NCBI RefSeq assembly: GCF_014596935.1
Contig: NZ_JACVXC010000001.1
Coordinates: 740,783-804,782 of the forward strand
Length of the DNA: 64,000 bases
Direction: 5' to 3'
Origin: Aestuariibaculum suncheonense
GTDB taxonomy: Bacteria; Bacteroidota; Bacteroidia; Flavobacteriales; Flavobacteriaceae
This document shows positions 15,403 to 24,804 of the stretch, piece after piece (the first letter of the stretch is position 1; every line of letters starts with the position of its first letter). The notes beneath the pieces were generated by a model. The model made no database searches and was not told where the DNA came from. It saw only the letters and a program-made list of their open reading frames with translations. Both the position numbers and the translations under genes were made by a program.

Positions 15403-17085
15403 ATGGAAAATATTTTAGAGCTTAAAACAGTTAATGAACTTACTCAGTATGATTTTTTTATACCTTCTTATCAGAGAGGATATAAATGGACCGAAAAGGA
15501 GGTGAAGGATTTGTTAAATGATATAAATGATTTTAAACCTCGTATAATAGAGAATTCAGATAATAAAACTTGGTATTGTTTACAGCCAATTGTTATAAGA
15601 CTAAATAATGAAAGAAAAAATGAATATGATGTTATTGATGGTCAACAAAGATTGACAACAATATATTTAATTTTATTTTATTTAAACCAGGATTTTGTTG
15701 AGTCCAGAAGACTTAAGTTATTTAACTTAAATTATCAAACTAGATTAGGAACAAAAACTTTTTTGCAAGAACTGGAACAAAAGGGTATAGATGAATCTAA
15801 TTCAGATTTTTTCCATATAAGTAGGGCTTATAAAACTATTAAAGATTGGTTTGAGAATAGACCAATAAATTTTGATAAATCTGAATTTAGTTCAAAATTT
15901 AAATTTCATTCAAAAGTTATATGGTATGAGTCTATATCAGAGGATCCAATTAAAATATTTAGTAGAATTAATGTAGGAAAGATTCCTTTAACAAATAGTG
16001 AGTTAATAAAAGCTCTTTTTTTAAATAGTTCAAATTTTGATCATCAGCAAAGTGATAAACTTAGACTTAAACAGTTAGAAATAGCTACAGAGTGGGATAA
16101 TATTGAGCAACAGTTACAAAATGATAGTTTTTGGTACTTTTTAACAGGAAATCAAACGCAAGTTAATAGGATTGAATTTATTTTTGATTTGATAAGCGAG
16201 GGGAATAAGAAAGAAGATAGTTATTCTACATTTAGATATTTTAGTGAACAGTTTAGGAATAGTACTCAAGAGACTGTAGAATTAAACTGGAAAAATGTAA
16301 AGTCTTATTTTCAGAGGTTTAATGAATGGTTTAATGAAAGGGAATGGTATCATAAAATTGGTTATTTGGTAGCTGTTAATTCTATATCTATTAGTGAATT
16401 ATATTATAAATCCTCAGATTTAACTAAGACTAAATTTCATAGTTACCTTAATGAATTGATAAAAAGAAGTATCAAGAATATTAATCTTGAAGAATTGCAA
16501 TATTCAGACAAAGGAGATGTTAGAAAGACGTTATTGCTTTATAATATTTTAACCATGCTTAATAGTGATAAGGACAATTCTTATTTTCCATTTAATTTAT
16601 TTAAAAATGGGAGGTGGGATATTGAACATATTACTTCTATTAAGGATGTGATGCCTGATAAAAATAGAATCGATTGGCTTAATGATGCAAAAGTTTTTAT
16701 TGATGAGTCTAAACCGGATGGTAAAGATTTAAAAAAAAGAGCGGAAATAATTAATATAAAAAATGAAGACCAGTTTAAAGCTTTGTTTGAGGATATAGTT
16801 AGTCACTTTAACTCAGACTTAAAAGATGATCAGATAAATGATATTTCTAATTTAACTTTACTTGATTCAGAAACTAATAGAGGGTACAAAAATGCAGTTT
16901 TTCCTTTAAAGAGAAAGACTATTATAAAAAGAGATAAACAAGGTGTGTTTATTCCTATCTGTACTAAGAATGTTTTTCTAAAATATTTTAGTGAGTATCC
17001 ACCTAAAATTTCCTTTTGGACTCAAGAGGATAGAGAGAATTATGAGGCAGATATATATAATGTTCTAAAAAATTATATTGAATAA
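15403..17085 (+). CDS. DUF262/DUF1524 protein (GmrSD-like)
   Basis: A 560-residue protein. The N-terminal DUF262 domain carries YDVIDGQQRLTTI at about residues 75-87, the conserved DGQQR motif linked to nucleotide binding or hydrolysis in GmrS-like proteins, plus KIFSRINVGKIPLTNSELIKA near 185-205. The C-terminal DUF1524 nuclease-type domain carries WDIEHI (His near 409) and LTLLDSETNRGYKNAVFPLK near 485-503, the HNH/His-Me signature. An upstream in-frame TTG gives one extra Met; I use the ATG. This is the domain set of type IV restriction enzymes against modified DNA. It is followed after one base by a second DUF262 gene. Confidence 0.85.
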   Translation: MENILELKTVNELTQYDFFIPSYQRGYKWTEKEVKDLLNDINDFKPRIIENSDNKTWYCLQPIVIRLNNERKNEYDVIDGQQRLTTIYLILFYLNQDFVESRRLKLFNLNYQTRLGTKTFLQELEQKGIDESNSDFFHISRAYKTIKDWFENRPINFDKSEFSSKFKFHSKVIWYESISEDPIKIFSRINVGKIPLTNSELIKALFLNSSNFDHQQSDKLRLKQLEIATEWDNIEQQLQNDSFWYFLTGNQTQVNRIEFIFDLISEGNKKEDSYSTFRYFSEQFRNSTQETVELNWKNVKSYFQRFNEWFNEREWYHKIGYLVAVNSISISELYYKSSDLTKTKFHSYLNELIKRSIKNINLEELQYSDKGDVRKTLLLYNILTMLNSDKDNSYFPFNLFKNGRWDIEHITSIKDVMPDKNRIDWLNDAKVFIDESKPDGKDLKKRAEIINIKNEDQFKALFEDIVSHFNSDLKDDQINDISNLTLLDSETNRGYKNAVFPLKRKTIIKRDKQGVFIPICTKNVFLKYFSEYPPKISFWTQEDRENYEADIYNVLKNYIE

Positions 17086-17086
17086 A

Positions 17087-19096
17087 ATGGAAGACTTAAA
17101 ATATTCTGGAAAAACTTTAAATTTTATTAAATTATTAGAATCGTATAGTGTTGAAGTTCCAATTATTCAGAGAGATTATGCTCAAGGTAGATTAGATCAG
17201 AAAGAAATTAGAGATAACTTTTTGGACGCTCTTTATGGATGTGTATCTAACAATGAGCCTATAAAGTTGGATTTTATATATGGAAGTGTTGTAGACTCAC
17301 AATTTCAGCCTTTAGATGGTCAGCAGAGACTTACAACTTTGTTTTTATTGTATTGGTATGCTGCAACAAAGGAAAATAAGCTTTTGAATCAATCCACAAA
17401 GGACTTGCTTAAAAAGTTTACTTATGAGACGAGGATTTCTTCAAGAGAGTTTTGCCATGAATTAGTTGATAAATCCATTTTGATTGAAAGTGGAATTTCA
17501 GTTAAACAATCTATTGTTGATTCTAACTGGTTTTTTCTTTCTTGGATTAAGGATCCTACCATAGAAGGGATGTTAAGGACTGTAGATGATATTCATAAAA
17601 GATTTTATAATATAGAAAATCTATGGAATGAATTGAATTCATCTCTTATTGAATTTTATTTTGTTGAATTGAAGGATATGGGATTAACAGATGATCTTTA
17701 TATTAAAATGAATGCAAGAGGGAAATTGTTGACTCCATTTGAAAATTTTAAGGCAGGTTTAGAAAAGAGAATTATAGATGAAAACTGGGAGGATAATATT
17801 GATTTAAATAAAAGCTTTGGTGTTAAAATAGATACAGATTGGACAGATTTTTTCTGGGACAGCTTTAGAATAAATGATTCAGTTGATAGCGCATTAACAA
17901 GATTTATTGCTACTGTTTCTATGATTATTCAGTCGGTAGAAAGAGAATTACCAACAGAGGAACGTCATGAGCTCATACGGAATTTACAAGAAGAACCCAG
18001 TCTTGTACGACCATTACATTTTAATAATAAAGGGTTTAGTCTTCTTAAAAGGTATTTTGATACCTATCATTTGCAGGTTGTTCTTCATGATTATGAAAAT
18101 AAGAGACTTCCTTTTCCCTTGTGGAGGCATAGCCCAAAAGGTTCTATTTTATCAATGATTGTTTTTGAAGACAATGCTTATTCTAAAGAACAAAAAAATA
18201 GTTCTACATATACTCAGAAGGTACTTTTTTTTGCACAAGCACAATATTTTATTCTTAATGAATATAATGAAGAAAGATATTACGATTGGATGAGGGTAGT
18301 AAGGAATATTGTTTCAAGAGGGGATGTTGAAAAAACGGGGGATAGACCAGATATAGTAAGAAGTCCGTCTGCTTTTGATGGAGTTATAAATTTAATAAAT
18401 GAGTTGTCACAGGGGTCTCATAATATTTATGAATTTTTAGAAAAATCTACAAGTCTTAAATCTCAATTTGCAAGAGATCAGATTTCAGAAGAAAGACAAA
18501 AGGCTAGATTAATTAATTATGATAATAATTACAGAGAATTAATTTTTAAAGCTGAAGACAATGAATTATTAAGAGGAAAAATATCATTTGTTTTCTACTG
18601 TTTAGGATATAATGATTCTGTATATGGGTTTGATAGTCATTTATTTGAAAAAATAACAAATGTTTTTTCTACATACTTCTCAAGTGAAGATAGCTTAGAT
18701 AATGATATTAGACGAGCTATCTTGACAATTGATGTGAAAGGAAAATATGAGTTCTATACATATTGGTGGTCGTATTGGCACATAGGAAATGCTAATAAAA
18801 GGAGGTTGTTTGATAAATTTAGAGAAATTGAATATTTTATAAATAATTTTGAGCATAGAGATTATTTTAAAAAGTTTGTATTAAAACTAATTGATAAAAA
18901 TCCACTAGAAATTATAGATGAATTTGTGCCTCCCCTTAATTTTCCAAATTGGAAAAATAGATTAATTAAAGATAGTAGTTTATTAGATGATCAAGCTAGG
19001 ACAAATTTGATTGCAATTTCAGAGGATGATAGTTATTGTTATCTATTAAAAAGTAGCAGGCCAAGGGAAAAAGAGGGAAATATTTTAATAGAATAG
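17087..19096 (+). CDS. DUF262 protein, partner of the upstream gene
   Basis: A 669-residue protein from ATG 17087, one base after the upstream stop; an in-frame TTG at 17078 is the alternative. It has PIIQRDYAQGR near the N-terminus, PLDGQQRLTTLFL near residues 75-87 and LYIKMNARGKLLTPFENFKAGLE near 205-227, so the DUF262 core is intact. No DUF1524 His/Asn motif is seen, and the long C-terminal region (about 300 residues, aromatic-rich) is unrecognised. The tight pairing suggests a two-subunit restriction system with nuclease activity in the partner. Confidence 0.85.
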   Translation: MEDLKYSGKTLNFIKLLESYSVEVPIIQRDYAQGRLDQKEIRDNFLDALYGCVSNNEPIKLDFIYGSVVDSQFQPLDGQQRLTTLFLLYWYAATKENKLLNQSTKDLLKKFTYETRISSREFCHELVDKSILIESGISVKQSIVDSNWFFLSWIKDPTIEGMLRTVDDIHKRFYNIENLWNELNSSLIEFYFVELKDMGLTDDLYIKMNARGKLLTPFENFKAGLEKRIIDENWEDNIDLNKSFGVKIDTDWTDFFWDSFRINDSVDSALTRFIATVSMIIQSVERELPTEERHELIRNLQEEPSLVRPLHFNNKGFSLLKRYFDTYHLQVVLHDYENKRLPFPLWRHSPKGSILSMIVFEDNAYSKEQKNSSTYTQKVLFFAQAQYFILNEYNEERYYDWMRVVRNIVSRGDVEKTGDRPDIVRSPSAFDGVINLINELSQGSHNIYEFLEKSTSLKSQFARDQISEERQKARLINYDNNYRELIFKAEDNELLRGKISFVFYCLGYNDSVYGFDSHLFEKITNVFSTYFSSEDSLDNDIRRAILTIDVKGKYEFYTYWWSYWHIGNANKRRLFDKFREIEYFINNFEHRDYFKKFVLKLIDKNPLEIIDEFVPPLNFPNWKNRLIKDSSLLDDQARTNLIAISEDDSYCYLLKSSRPREKEGNILIE

Positions 19097-19160
19097 GTGT
19101 TGGAAATTTTAACTTTATAGTTCAAAAGTATTCACCAGTATTTAATAAATAAAATAGTAA

Positions 19161-19188
19161 GGAAGCTCTAAGTGATTGGAGCTTTCTT
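19161..19188 (+). terminator. Terminator of the DUF262 operon
   Basis: AAGCTC (19163-19168) pairs with GAGCTT (19179-19184) across a 10-base loop, with a short T/C tail. It lies between the convergent DUF262 and HIT genes. Confidence 0.45.
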
Positions 19189-19212
19189 AGATCTGTTAGG
19201 GGTATTATTATA

Positions 19213-19578
19213 TTAATAAACTCTTTTGTCTGGAATAACACCTCTCACTCCTCCATCTGGAATTTTAAGATCTCCATTATATCTAGGAATTAAGTGGCAA
19301 TGAAAATGAAAAATAGTTTGTCCACTAGCTTTCCCGCAATTCATTCCAATGTTATATCCATCTGGGGAATGTTTTTTATCAATAATTTCCTTTGCAATTT
19401 CTATAACATTAAGAAGTTGTAATTTTTCATCCGAAGTAAGGTCAAAAAATGTTTCAACAAGGCTACTTGAAATTATTAATAGGTGTCCTGGAGATACAGG
19501 ATATTTATCTTCTATGATGAAAAATAAATCGTCACTATATAGCTTTATGGAATTATCTATGTTTAAGAAATCTTTCAT
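19213..19578 (-). CDS. HIT-family nucleotide hydrolase/transferase
   Basis: A 121-residue protein with the HIT signature FHFHCHLIPRY (H91-x-H93-x-H95), preceded by NIGMNCGKASGQTI. Full-length for a HINT/Fhit-type nucleotide hydrolase. Its ATG overlaps the stop codon of the upstream HNH reading frame (TAATG at 19576-19580), so translation is coupled. It is last in the NUDIX-helicase-HNH-HIT cassette. HIT proteins cleave or process nucleotide conjugates; a role in nucleotide signalling or damage processing in the cassette is an inference. Confidence 0.85.
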   Translation of the reverse strand: MKDFLNIDNSIKLYSDDLFFIIEDKYPVSPGHLLIISSSLVETFFDLTSDEKLQLLNVIEIAKEIIDKKHSPDGYNIGMNCGKASGQTIFHFHCHLIPRYNGDLKIPDGGVRGVIPDKRVY

Positions 19579-20608
19579 TATTGTAAATATTGAAATCCAT
19601 TATTGTGAGCAATAGTTAGTAATGGTTTAACCACTTCTTTATATTTCTGCTTATTAACTTTTAGATCAGGAAAAATGTGTAAATAGTCCTGTAAAAACTT
19701 ATTGTTTGGGGTTAAGGATTTTATAGTGTCGATACCATTTGTTTGAAGGTTGTAGAATGAATCAAAGTAAGTTTCAAAATTAGGTAACTTGTCACCCTTT
19801 TTAGAATTGAAACTACTATCAGCAGGTATTAAATTCCACATTAAATCGTGCGCTAAAAATTGGAAGGGAATAAAATGCTCAACAGCATAATTTCCAATAT
19901 CTAATTTTGTATTCGTATAAATGCATTTAATAGGCCCATTTTCTTTTATAACTAAATCCCAAAAATGACTTTTATGTTTATTAAGTGAATTTCTACTTAA
20001 TGGACGTTGAATTTTAGATGGAATTCCTGGAGTGTTAGGATTTCTAGATTGTAAAAATAAGGTGAGATTCCAGAAGCAAAATGATTTTAATATTCCTAAG
20101 TTGTTGTAGAAGTACTTAAACCATTCACTATTTATTTCAATATGATCATTAGATAATGAATAAGGTGGACTGTTGAAGTTTTCCTGTGATAATTTGTATA
20201 CCTCTGATTTATTTCCTGAACCAACCCAAGGGCTTAAAAATTTATGAGGGACATTTAGATCAAAATGTTTTAGTGTATCATTAATTTTTACTTTTTTGCT
20301 ACTAATTAATATATCTAATACTTTATCTGGTTTTTCATCAATATTCAGATTTTCATATAGCTTAATTTGTTCTATTGCAGATTGAATTAAATCCTGTTTG
20401 CCAAAGGAAATATGGAAATAGTTAACAGTTACCAGGATAAAGAAATCATTCTGGAAAACAGCTCTTTTTTGGGTATAATTAAATTATTTCTTTGCTCAAT
20501 AGATTCTAAAATGGACCAAAACCAATAAAATTTGTAAGTAGCACTAGTGCTTTTAAATATTGATGATAATTTAGGGATTGATATTAGATCTGAATGAGGT
20601 AGTTCCAT
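19578..20608 (-). pseudogene. HNH endonuclease gene with a single-base frameshift
   Basis: Two frames join to form one protein of about 343 residues. Frame one starts at ATG 20608 (MELPHSDLISIPKLSSIF) and stops at TAA 20431-20429 after RMISLSW. The next frame continues at once with VTVNYFHISFGKQDLIQ and stays open to the stop at 19578. Adding one base at the TGG-TAA junction restores a continuous frame reading SWYTVNYFHISFG. The downstream part has the HNH core NYAVEHFIPFQFLAHDLMWN followed by LIPADSSFNSKKGDKLP. The gene fills the gap between the helicase stop (7 bases away) and the HIT start. It is either a real inactivating mutation, a programmed frameshift or a sequencing error. The shortened ORF at 19578-19841 is only its tail. 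Confidence 0.75.
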
Positions 20609-20615
20609 ATGTCCG

Positions 20616-23534
20616 TTATAGTGTTTTTGTAATGTAATTATAAATGGAATCTTCTACAGGTGGAGATAATTTAAAATCAACCTTAACAACTGATACTTCA
20701 GACCCTTTATCATCGGGCATCCTAGTTTCCTTAAAACTGGTATCTATTGGTGTTAAATCTCCCATATAGTAGAACTCTGTACCTTCATCATTACTTTTTT
20801 TGATAAAGAGAGGTAGTCTTAACCCTTTATTATAGTTTCTAATGGTTACAACGTCGTTACTAGTTAGTGTCCTTCTTGATTTAGACATCCACTCAAAAGT
20901 TTCATTATCCAAAAATCCATCTTCATATTTTGTTGTACTAGAGATATCATCATCTTTATGATAATTCACAAATATTGGACAGTTAGATTTATCAGATGAT
21001 ACCATGTATCCACCAACATTTTGAGCTAAAGGATTCTGATTCCAATTTAATATTCTAAAGGTGTCTTTACGTGTGTACTTTTGGTATAGGCTAAATCCAT
21101 TTACAAATTTATTTGGGTTAAATGATTGGTCATATTTTGAAATAGCGTAGTTGATGTTATCTAGTAAAAACGTTTTAAAAGTAGAGTTGTCTAGTAATGT
21201 TTTAAAATCATTTTCAATAATAATCAGGTTATTTTGTTTACTTACAATGTTCAAATTGTATATATCCCTAACAGGCTTTAAACTTGAGTTTTTTCTTTCT
21301 GTTATGAATTCAAAGTTGAGATTACAGATACAAGAATCTATAGTTATATCTGATACGTTATAAGCATATTTTGATTTAATATAACCTTTAAAATGATTTA
21401 CATCTAAATGTTCTTCATTAATTAATTCTTTTAAAATCAATGTTTCTTCAATACGTTTAGCATTGTTTATTTCTGATGAAAATAGTTCTAAAAGTTTTAT
21501 TTGTCTTTCATCAAGGTCAAAGGTTGAATCAGATTCCTGAGCTTTTACAAAATTAAAATAGGATTTAGAATAGTTTACATACAACTCAGGGTCTCTGGCC
21601 CCGTGTTCTAAAAAGTCTATCATCATTGGAATTCTGCCAAGCTTAAACTTTAATAAGTTGTAATCTTTAGTTAAATCCTTTTTTAACTGCATATTGGCAG
21701 AATCAATAGAATTAAATATTTTTTCCTTAGAAATACGGTCAAAATTAACTGTTGAAACCCCGGGGATAGAATTACTTCCTGAAGATATTAATTTTCTTAT
21801 AGTGTCCTTATTATAAGAGGTGTCTCCATATAAGGCAATAGGAACTAAATAATTATTGTTATAGTTGCCAATAAAATCTATTACGGTCAAATAGTCTTTT
21901 TGTTTTACTTTACGTAAACCTCGACCAAGTTGTTGTACGAATACAATAGCAGACTGTGTAGGTCTAAGCATAATGATTTGATTTACCTTTGGAATATCTA
22001 TACCTTCATTAAAGATGTCAACAGTAAATATATAGTCTAATTTAATAGAGTCATCATCACTTTCTAATCGTTGAATAGCTTCTTGTCGTATATGTTCAGG
22101 ATCTGCGCCTGATAAAGCAATAGTATTGTATCCTAATTGGTTAAATTCTTTAGATAGTTCCTGTGAAATATCATTTCTTGAGCAAAACACTAAACCTCGA
22201 ATATTGCCATCATCACAGCCAAATTTTTCAGCATGCTCTATAATTCTATTAACTCTTTCCTTAGCTGTTAATAAGTTGAAATCAGTTAAATCATCAATTT
22301 CCTTATTATCAATTGTTAAATCAGTGACACCATAATAGTGAAATGGACTTAGCATGTTTTCCTCTAGAGCCTTGTGTAACCTTATTTCATATGCAATATT
22401 GTGGTCAAACATTTTAAATATATCATCACCATCTGTTCTTTCAGGTGTGGCTGTCATACCTAAGAGAAATTCAGGGCTAAAATGATTCATTATGCGTTGA
22501 TATGTAGATGCAGCTGCACGATGTGTTTCATCTATTACAATATATTCAAAGTGACTGGGAGAAAATCTATCTAAATGGTTTTGTTTAGATATAGTTTGAA
22601 TTGTTGAAAAAATGTAATCAGCATCTATATCTTGAGTATCTCCTGAATAAATGCCCATTTTAATGTTAGGGCCTAATAGTTTTTGGTATGTTTTTTTAGC
22701 TTCCTTGGCAATTGTTAATCTATGGACTAAAAATAGAAACTTTTTAGGTTTATATCGTTGTACATCAAATGCAGAGAGGTAGGTTTTACCTGTGCCAGTA
22801 GCAGATATTAACAAGGCTTTGTTTTGATTGTTATTTCTTAAATGTTCAATATTAGCAAGAGCTTCTTCTTGCATCATATTTGGAACTATTTTTTGACCCA
22901 GAATTGATTCTTCTTTTTCAAATTGTTTTAATTCATAGGTTTTCTTTTTATTCCAAATAAGTTCATATTCTGAAATATATTCCTCTGTTACTATTCTGGC
23001 GTTCTCAAATTCACTTTTAAATTCTTTGACAGCTAGATCAATAATTTCACTTTCATTAGATGCGGTAATTTTTAAGTTCCATTCCTTGTTGGTGCAAAGA
23101 GCTGTTTGGGTTAGGTTGCTACTTCCAATAATAAGGTCAAAAATATTGTCTTTTTTGAATAAGTAGCCCTTGGAATGAAAATCACCTTCAGTTACAATTC
23201 TTAATTCTATGTTCTTGAATTGTTTTATGCGACGTAAAGCTTCAGGGTGAGTAAAATTAAGATATTGAGAAGCCAATATTTTACCTTTTATATTCCTTGC
23301 ATCCAATTCAATTAAGGAGTTTATTAAGGTAGCAATTCCACCAGTTGTTACAAATGCAGCAGAGAACCAGAATTCCTCACATAATTCTAATTCTCTAATA
23401 ATAGTGGTTAAAACCTTTTTTCCATTTTTTGAGTCATTAGTTAGGAATTGTGGCCTTAAATTTTTATTTGAAGCTATATTAAGATCTAAAAATCCTGTTT
23501 TGATGCTATCTTGTAATAAACTTTTATAATCCAT
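20616..23534 (-). CDS. PLD / superfamily 2 helicase / DUF3427 protein
   Basis: A 972-residue protein with three parts. Residues about 40-180 are a PLD domain with DFHSKGYLF (H120-x-K122) and LIIGSSNLTQ. Residues about 215-600 are a DEAD/DEAH-type SF2 helicase: Walker A ATGTGKT (245-251), DETH (335-338), LLGMTATPERTD, VFCSRN and motif VI QQLGRGLRKVKQ. The C-terminal region holds DUF3427 (TRKDTFRILNW, YKDDD-like YHKDDDISSTTKYEDGF, FYYMGDLTP). The single PLD motif implies dimerisation for nuclease activity. It follows the NUDIX gene by one base; such pairs recur in bacteria and are suspected to act in defence. Confidence 0.85.
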   Translation of the reverse strand: MDYKSLLQDSIKTGFLDLNIASNKNLRPQFLTNDSKNGKKVLTTIIRELELCEEFWFSAAFVTTGGIATLINSLIELDARNIKGKILASQYLNFTHPEALRRIKQFKNIELRIVTEGDFHSKGYLFKKDNIFDLIIGSSNLTQTALCTNKEWNLKITASNESEIIDLAVKEFKSEFENARIVTEEYISEYELIWNKKKTYELKQFEKEESILGQKIVPNMMQEEALANIEHLRNNNQNKALLISATGTGKTYLSAFDVQRYKPKKFLFLVHRLTIAKEAKKTYQKLLGPNIKMGIYSGDTQDIDADYIFSTIQTISKQNHLDRFSPSHFEYIVIDETHRAAASTYQRIMNHFSPEFLLGMTATPERTDGDDIFKMFDHNIAYEIRLHKALEENMLSPFHYYGVTDLTIDNKEIDDLTDFNLLTAKERVNRIIEHAEKFGCDDGNIRGLVFCSRNDISQELSKEFNQLGYNTIALSGADPEHIRQEAIQRLESDDDSIKLDYIFTVDIFNEGIDIPKVNQIIMLRPTQSAIVFVQQLGRGLRKVKQKDYLTVIDFIGNYNNNYLVPIALYGDTSYNKDTIRKLISSGSNSIPGVSTVNFDRISKEKIFNSIDSANMQLKKDLTKDYNLLKFKLGRIPMMIDFLEHGARDPELYVNYSKSYFNFVKAQESDSTFDLDERQIKLLELFSSEINNAKRIEETLILKELINEEHLDVNHFKGYIKSKYAYNVSDITIDSCICNLNFEFITERKNSSLKPVRDIYNLNIVSKQNNLIIIENDFKTLLDNSTFKTFLLDNINYAISKYDQSFNPNKFVNGFSLYQKYTRKDTFRILNWNQNPLAQNVGGYMVSSDKSNCPIFVNYHKDDDISSTTKYEDGFLDNETFEWMSKSRRTLTSNDVVTIRNYNKGLRLPLFIKKSNDEGTEFYYMGDLTPIDTSFKETRMPDDKGSEVSVVKVDFKLSPPVEDSIYNYITKTL

Positions 23535-23535
23535 T

Positions 23536-23925
23536 TTAAGCTATTAGGTTTTCCATTATAGGGATATCAGCAGCAGCCCAGTCTAAATCTTTTAATTCAG
23601 AAGGTTTTAACCATTTATAATTTATGTGTTCTGTAAGTGTTAGGGTTGGGTCTTCACATGAACAGATAAATGTATGCATTGTTAAATGAAAGTCTGGATA
23701 CTGATGATTAACCGTAATGAATGGTTTTTCAGTTTTTATATCCATTTCAAGTTCTTCTTTAATTTCCCTTATAATAGTGTCCTCTAAAGTTTCTCCTTCT
23801 TCTATTTTACCACCTGGGAATTCATATTTTTTTGAAATATAGCTGAGTTTGTTTTCACCTCTTTGTACACAAAGAATTTTATCATCATGCCTAATAATGG
23901 CCGCAACAACATTTACTTTTTTCAT
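23536..23925 (-). CDS. NUDIX hydrolase
   Basis: I place the start at Met 23925 (MKKVNVVAAIIRHDDKIL); an upstream extension of 14 residues to 23967 is not family-like. About 129 residues. The Nudix box EFPGGKIEEGETLEDTIIRE followed by IKEELEM (residues about 36-61) is complete, matching Gx5Ex7REUxEExGU except for the last Gly. The best relatives are MutT-like (deoxy)nucleoside triphosphate pyrophosphohydrolases. It is first in the cassette and one base from the helicase gene. Confidence 0.85.
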   Translation of the reverse strand: MKKVNVVAAIIRHDDKILCVQRGENKLSYISKKYEFPGGKIEEGETLEDTIIREIKEELEMDIKTEKPFITVNHQYPDFHLTMHTFICSCEDPTLTLTEHINYKWLKPSELKDLDWAAADIPIMENLIA

Positions 23926-24077
23926 TCTTACTGTTAAATAATTTTCTGTGTATATATAGCTACACATTTAGGTATTTAACGAAGATATAAAACTTGAATA
24001 CATTCTCCAGTGATAAAAGGGGTAAAAAAAGGGGAATATTATTTTTCATGAAGGGGATGATTTATCAAAAAGGGTCT

Positions 24078-24085
24078 TATATTTG
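24078..24085 (+). promoter_or_regulatory. -7 promoter element of tRNA-Asn
   Basis: TATATTTG matches TAnnTTTG and lies 31 bases before the tRNA 5' end. I see no clear -33 TTG at the expected distance. Confidence 0.5.
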
Positions 24086-24116
24086 CAACCGCTTAGCGAA
24101 AGCAACGCATTAACAC

Positions 24117-24190
24117 TCCTCCTTAGCTCAGTTGGTTAGAGCATTTGACTGTTAATCAAAGGGTCCTTGGTTCGAGCCCAAGAGGGGGAG
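24117..24190 (+). tRNA. tRNA-Asn (GTT)
   Basis: A 74-base cloverleaf. The acceptor stem TCCTCCT/AGGGGGA has one wobble, with discriminator G at 24190. The D arm is GCTC/GAGC, the anticodon loop reads CTGTTAA with anticodon GTT, and the T arm is CTTGG-TTCGAGC-CCAAG. The 3' CCA is not encoded. It lies inside otherwise accessory DNA and is followed by its own terminator. Confidence 0.95.
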
Positions 24191-24199
24191 CAGATAAAG

Positions 24200-24247
24200 A
24201 AGGTAAGAAGCTTATAGATAGAGACTTACCTTTTTTTATGCCTTTTT
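24200..24247 (+). terminator. Terminator of tRNA-Asn
   Basis: AAGGTAAG (24200-24207) pairs with CTTACCTT (24235-24242), followed by a T run. Confidence 0.6.
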
Positions 24248-24390
24248 TCTACAACCATTTATACAACAATTGTCGGTTTTCTGTTTGTTTATAATTTATT
24301 CCTAGATGTGAATAAGTTCTTTGTAGTAAACATTTTTCATTAAAACTTATGCTCTATTTTTAGGCAAATAAGTTAACCTAAAAATCTACA

Positions 24391-24531
24391 ATGGATTTAG
24401 TGAAAATTACCGCAAATGAATTTATTAATCGACTTAGGCAGGATTTAAGTACTATTAAAGGTTATGAATTAGATGAGCAAATAATTATTGATGAGTCAGT
24501 TGTTAACTGGCTTTTATTCTTCACTAAATAA
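24391..24531 (+). CDS. Small hypothetical ORF after tRNA-Asn
   Basis: A 46-codon frame, MDLVKITANEFINRLRQDLS with a C-terminal NWLLFFTK. The composition is protein-like, but it has no recognised family and its 3' end overlaps the convergent gene at 24514 by 18 bases. Low certainty. Confidence 0.35.
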   Translation: MDLVKITANEFINRLRQDLSTIKGYELDEQIIIDESVVNWLLFFTK

Positions 24532-24804
24532 TTTGGCAATCAAAATTCCAAGTCCTAGACCGATAATTCCTCCGATTAATTTTGCATTATTATCTTTAGC
24601 TCTTTCCTTTTCTTTTCTAGCATTTAATAACTCATTCCAATCATTAAAACCAGCTCGATTCAAATAGCTATAAATATATTCTTTTGATAAACCTCCATTT
24701 TGTAAAAGAATTTCATATCGCTGATAATCTTTTAAATCTGCTGTGTTTGTTTCAATTTTTTGAGTTAATAACTCAAGTTCATTATAAGTATTATTAACCA
24801 ACAT
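24514..24804 (-). CDS. Small membrane-anchored protein with glycine-rich C-terminal helix
   Basis: A 96-residue protein. Residues 1-70 are soluble and helical (LELLTQKIETNTADLKDYQRYE). The C-terminus is a single glycine-rich hydrophobic segment, KLIGGIIGLGLGILIAKLF, of glycine-zipper type. It overlaps the upstream gene by 11 bases, so the two are co-translated. Unrecognised. Confidence 0.6.
   Translation of the reverse strand: MLVNNTYNELELLTQKIETNTADLKDYQRYEILLQNGGLSKEYIYSYLNRAGFNDWNELLNARKEKERAKDNNAKLIGGIIGLGLGILIAKLFSEE

Noticed and set aside
19578-19841. Stand-alone 87-codon gene
   Set aside because: It is only the C-terminal part of the frameshifted HNH gene; the frame is open upstream to 20483 and encodes the HNH core.
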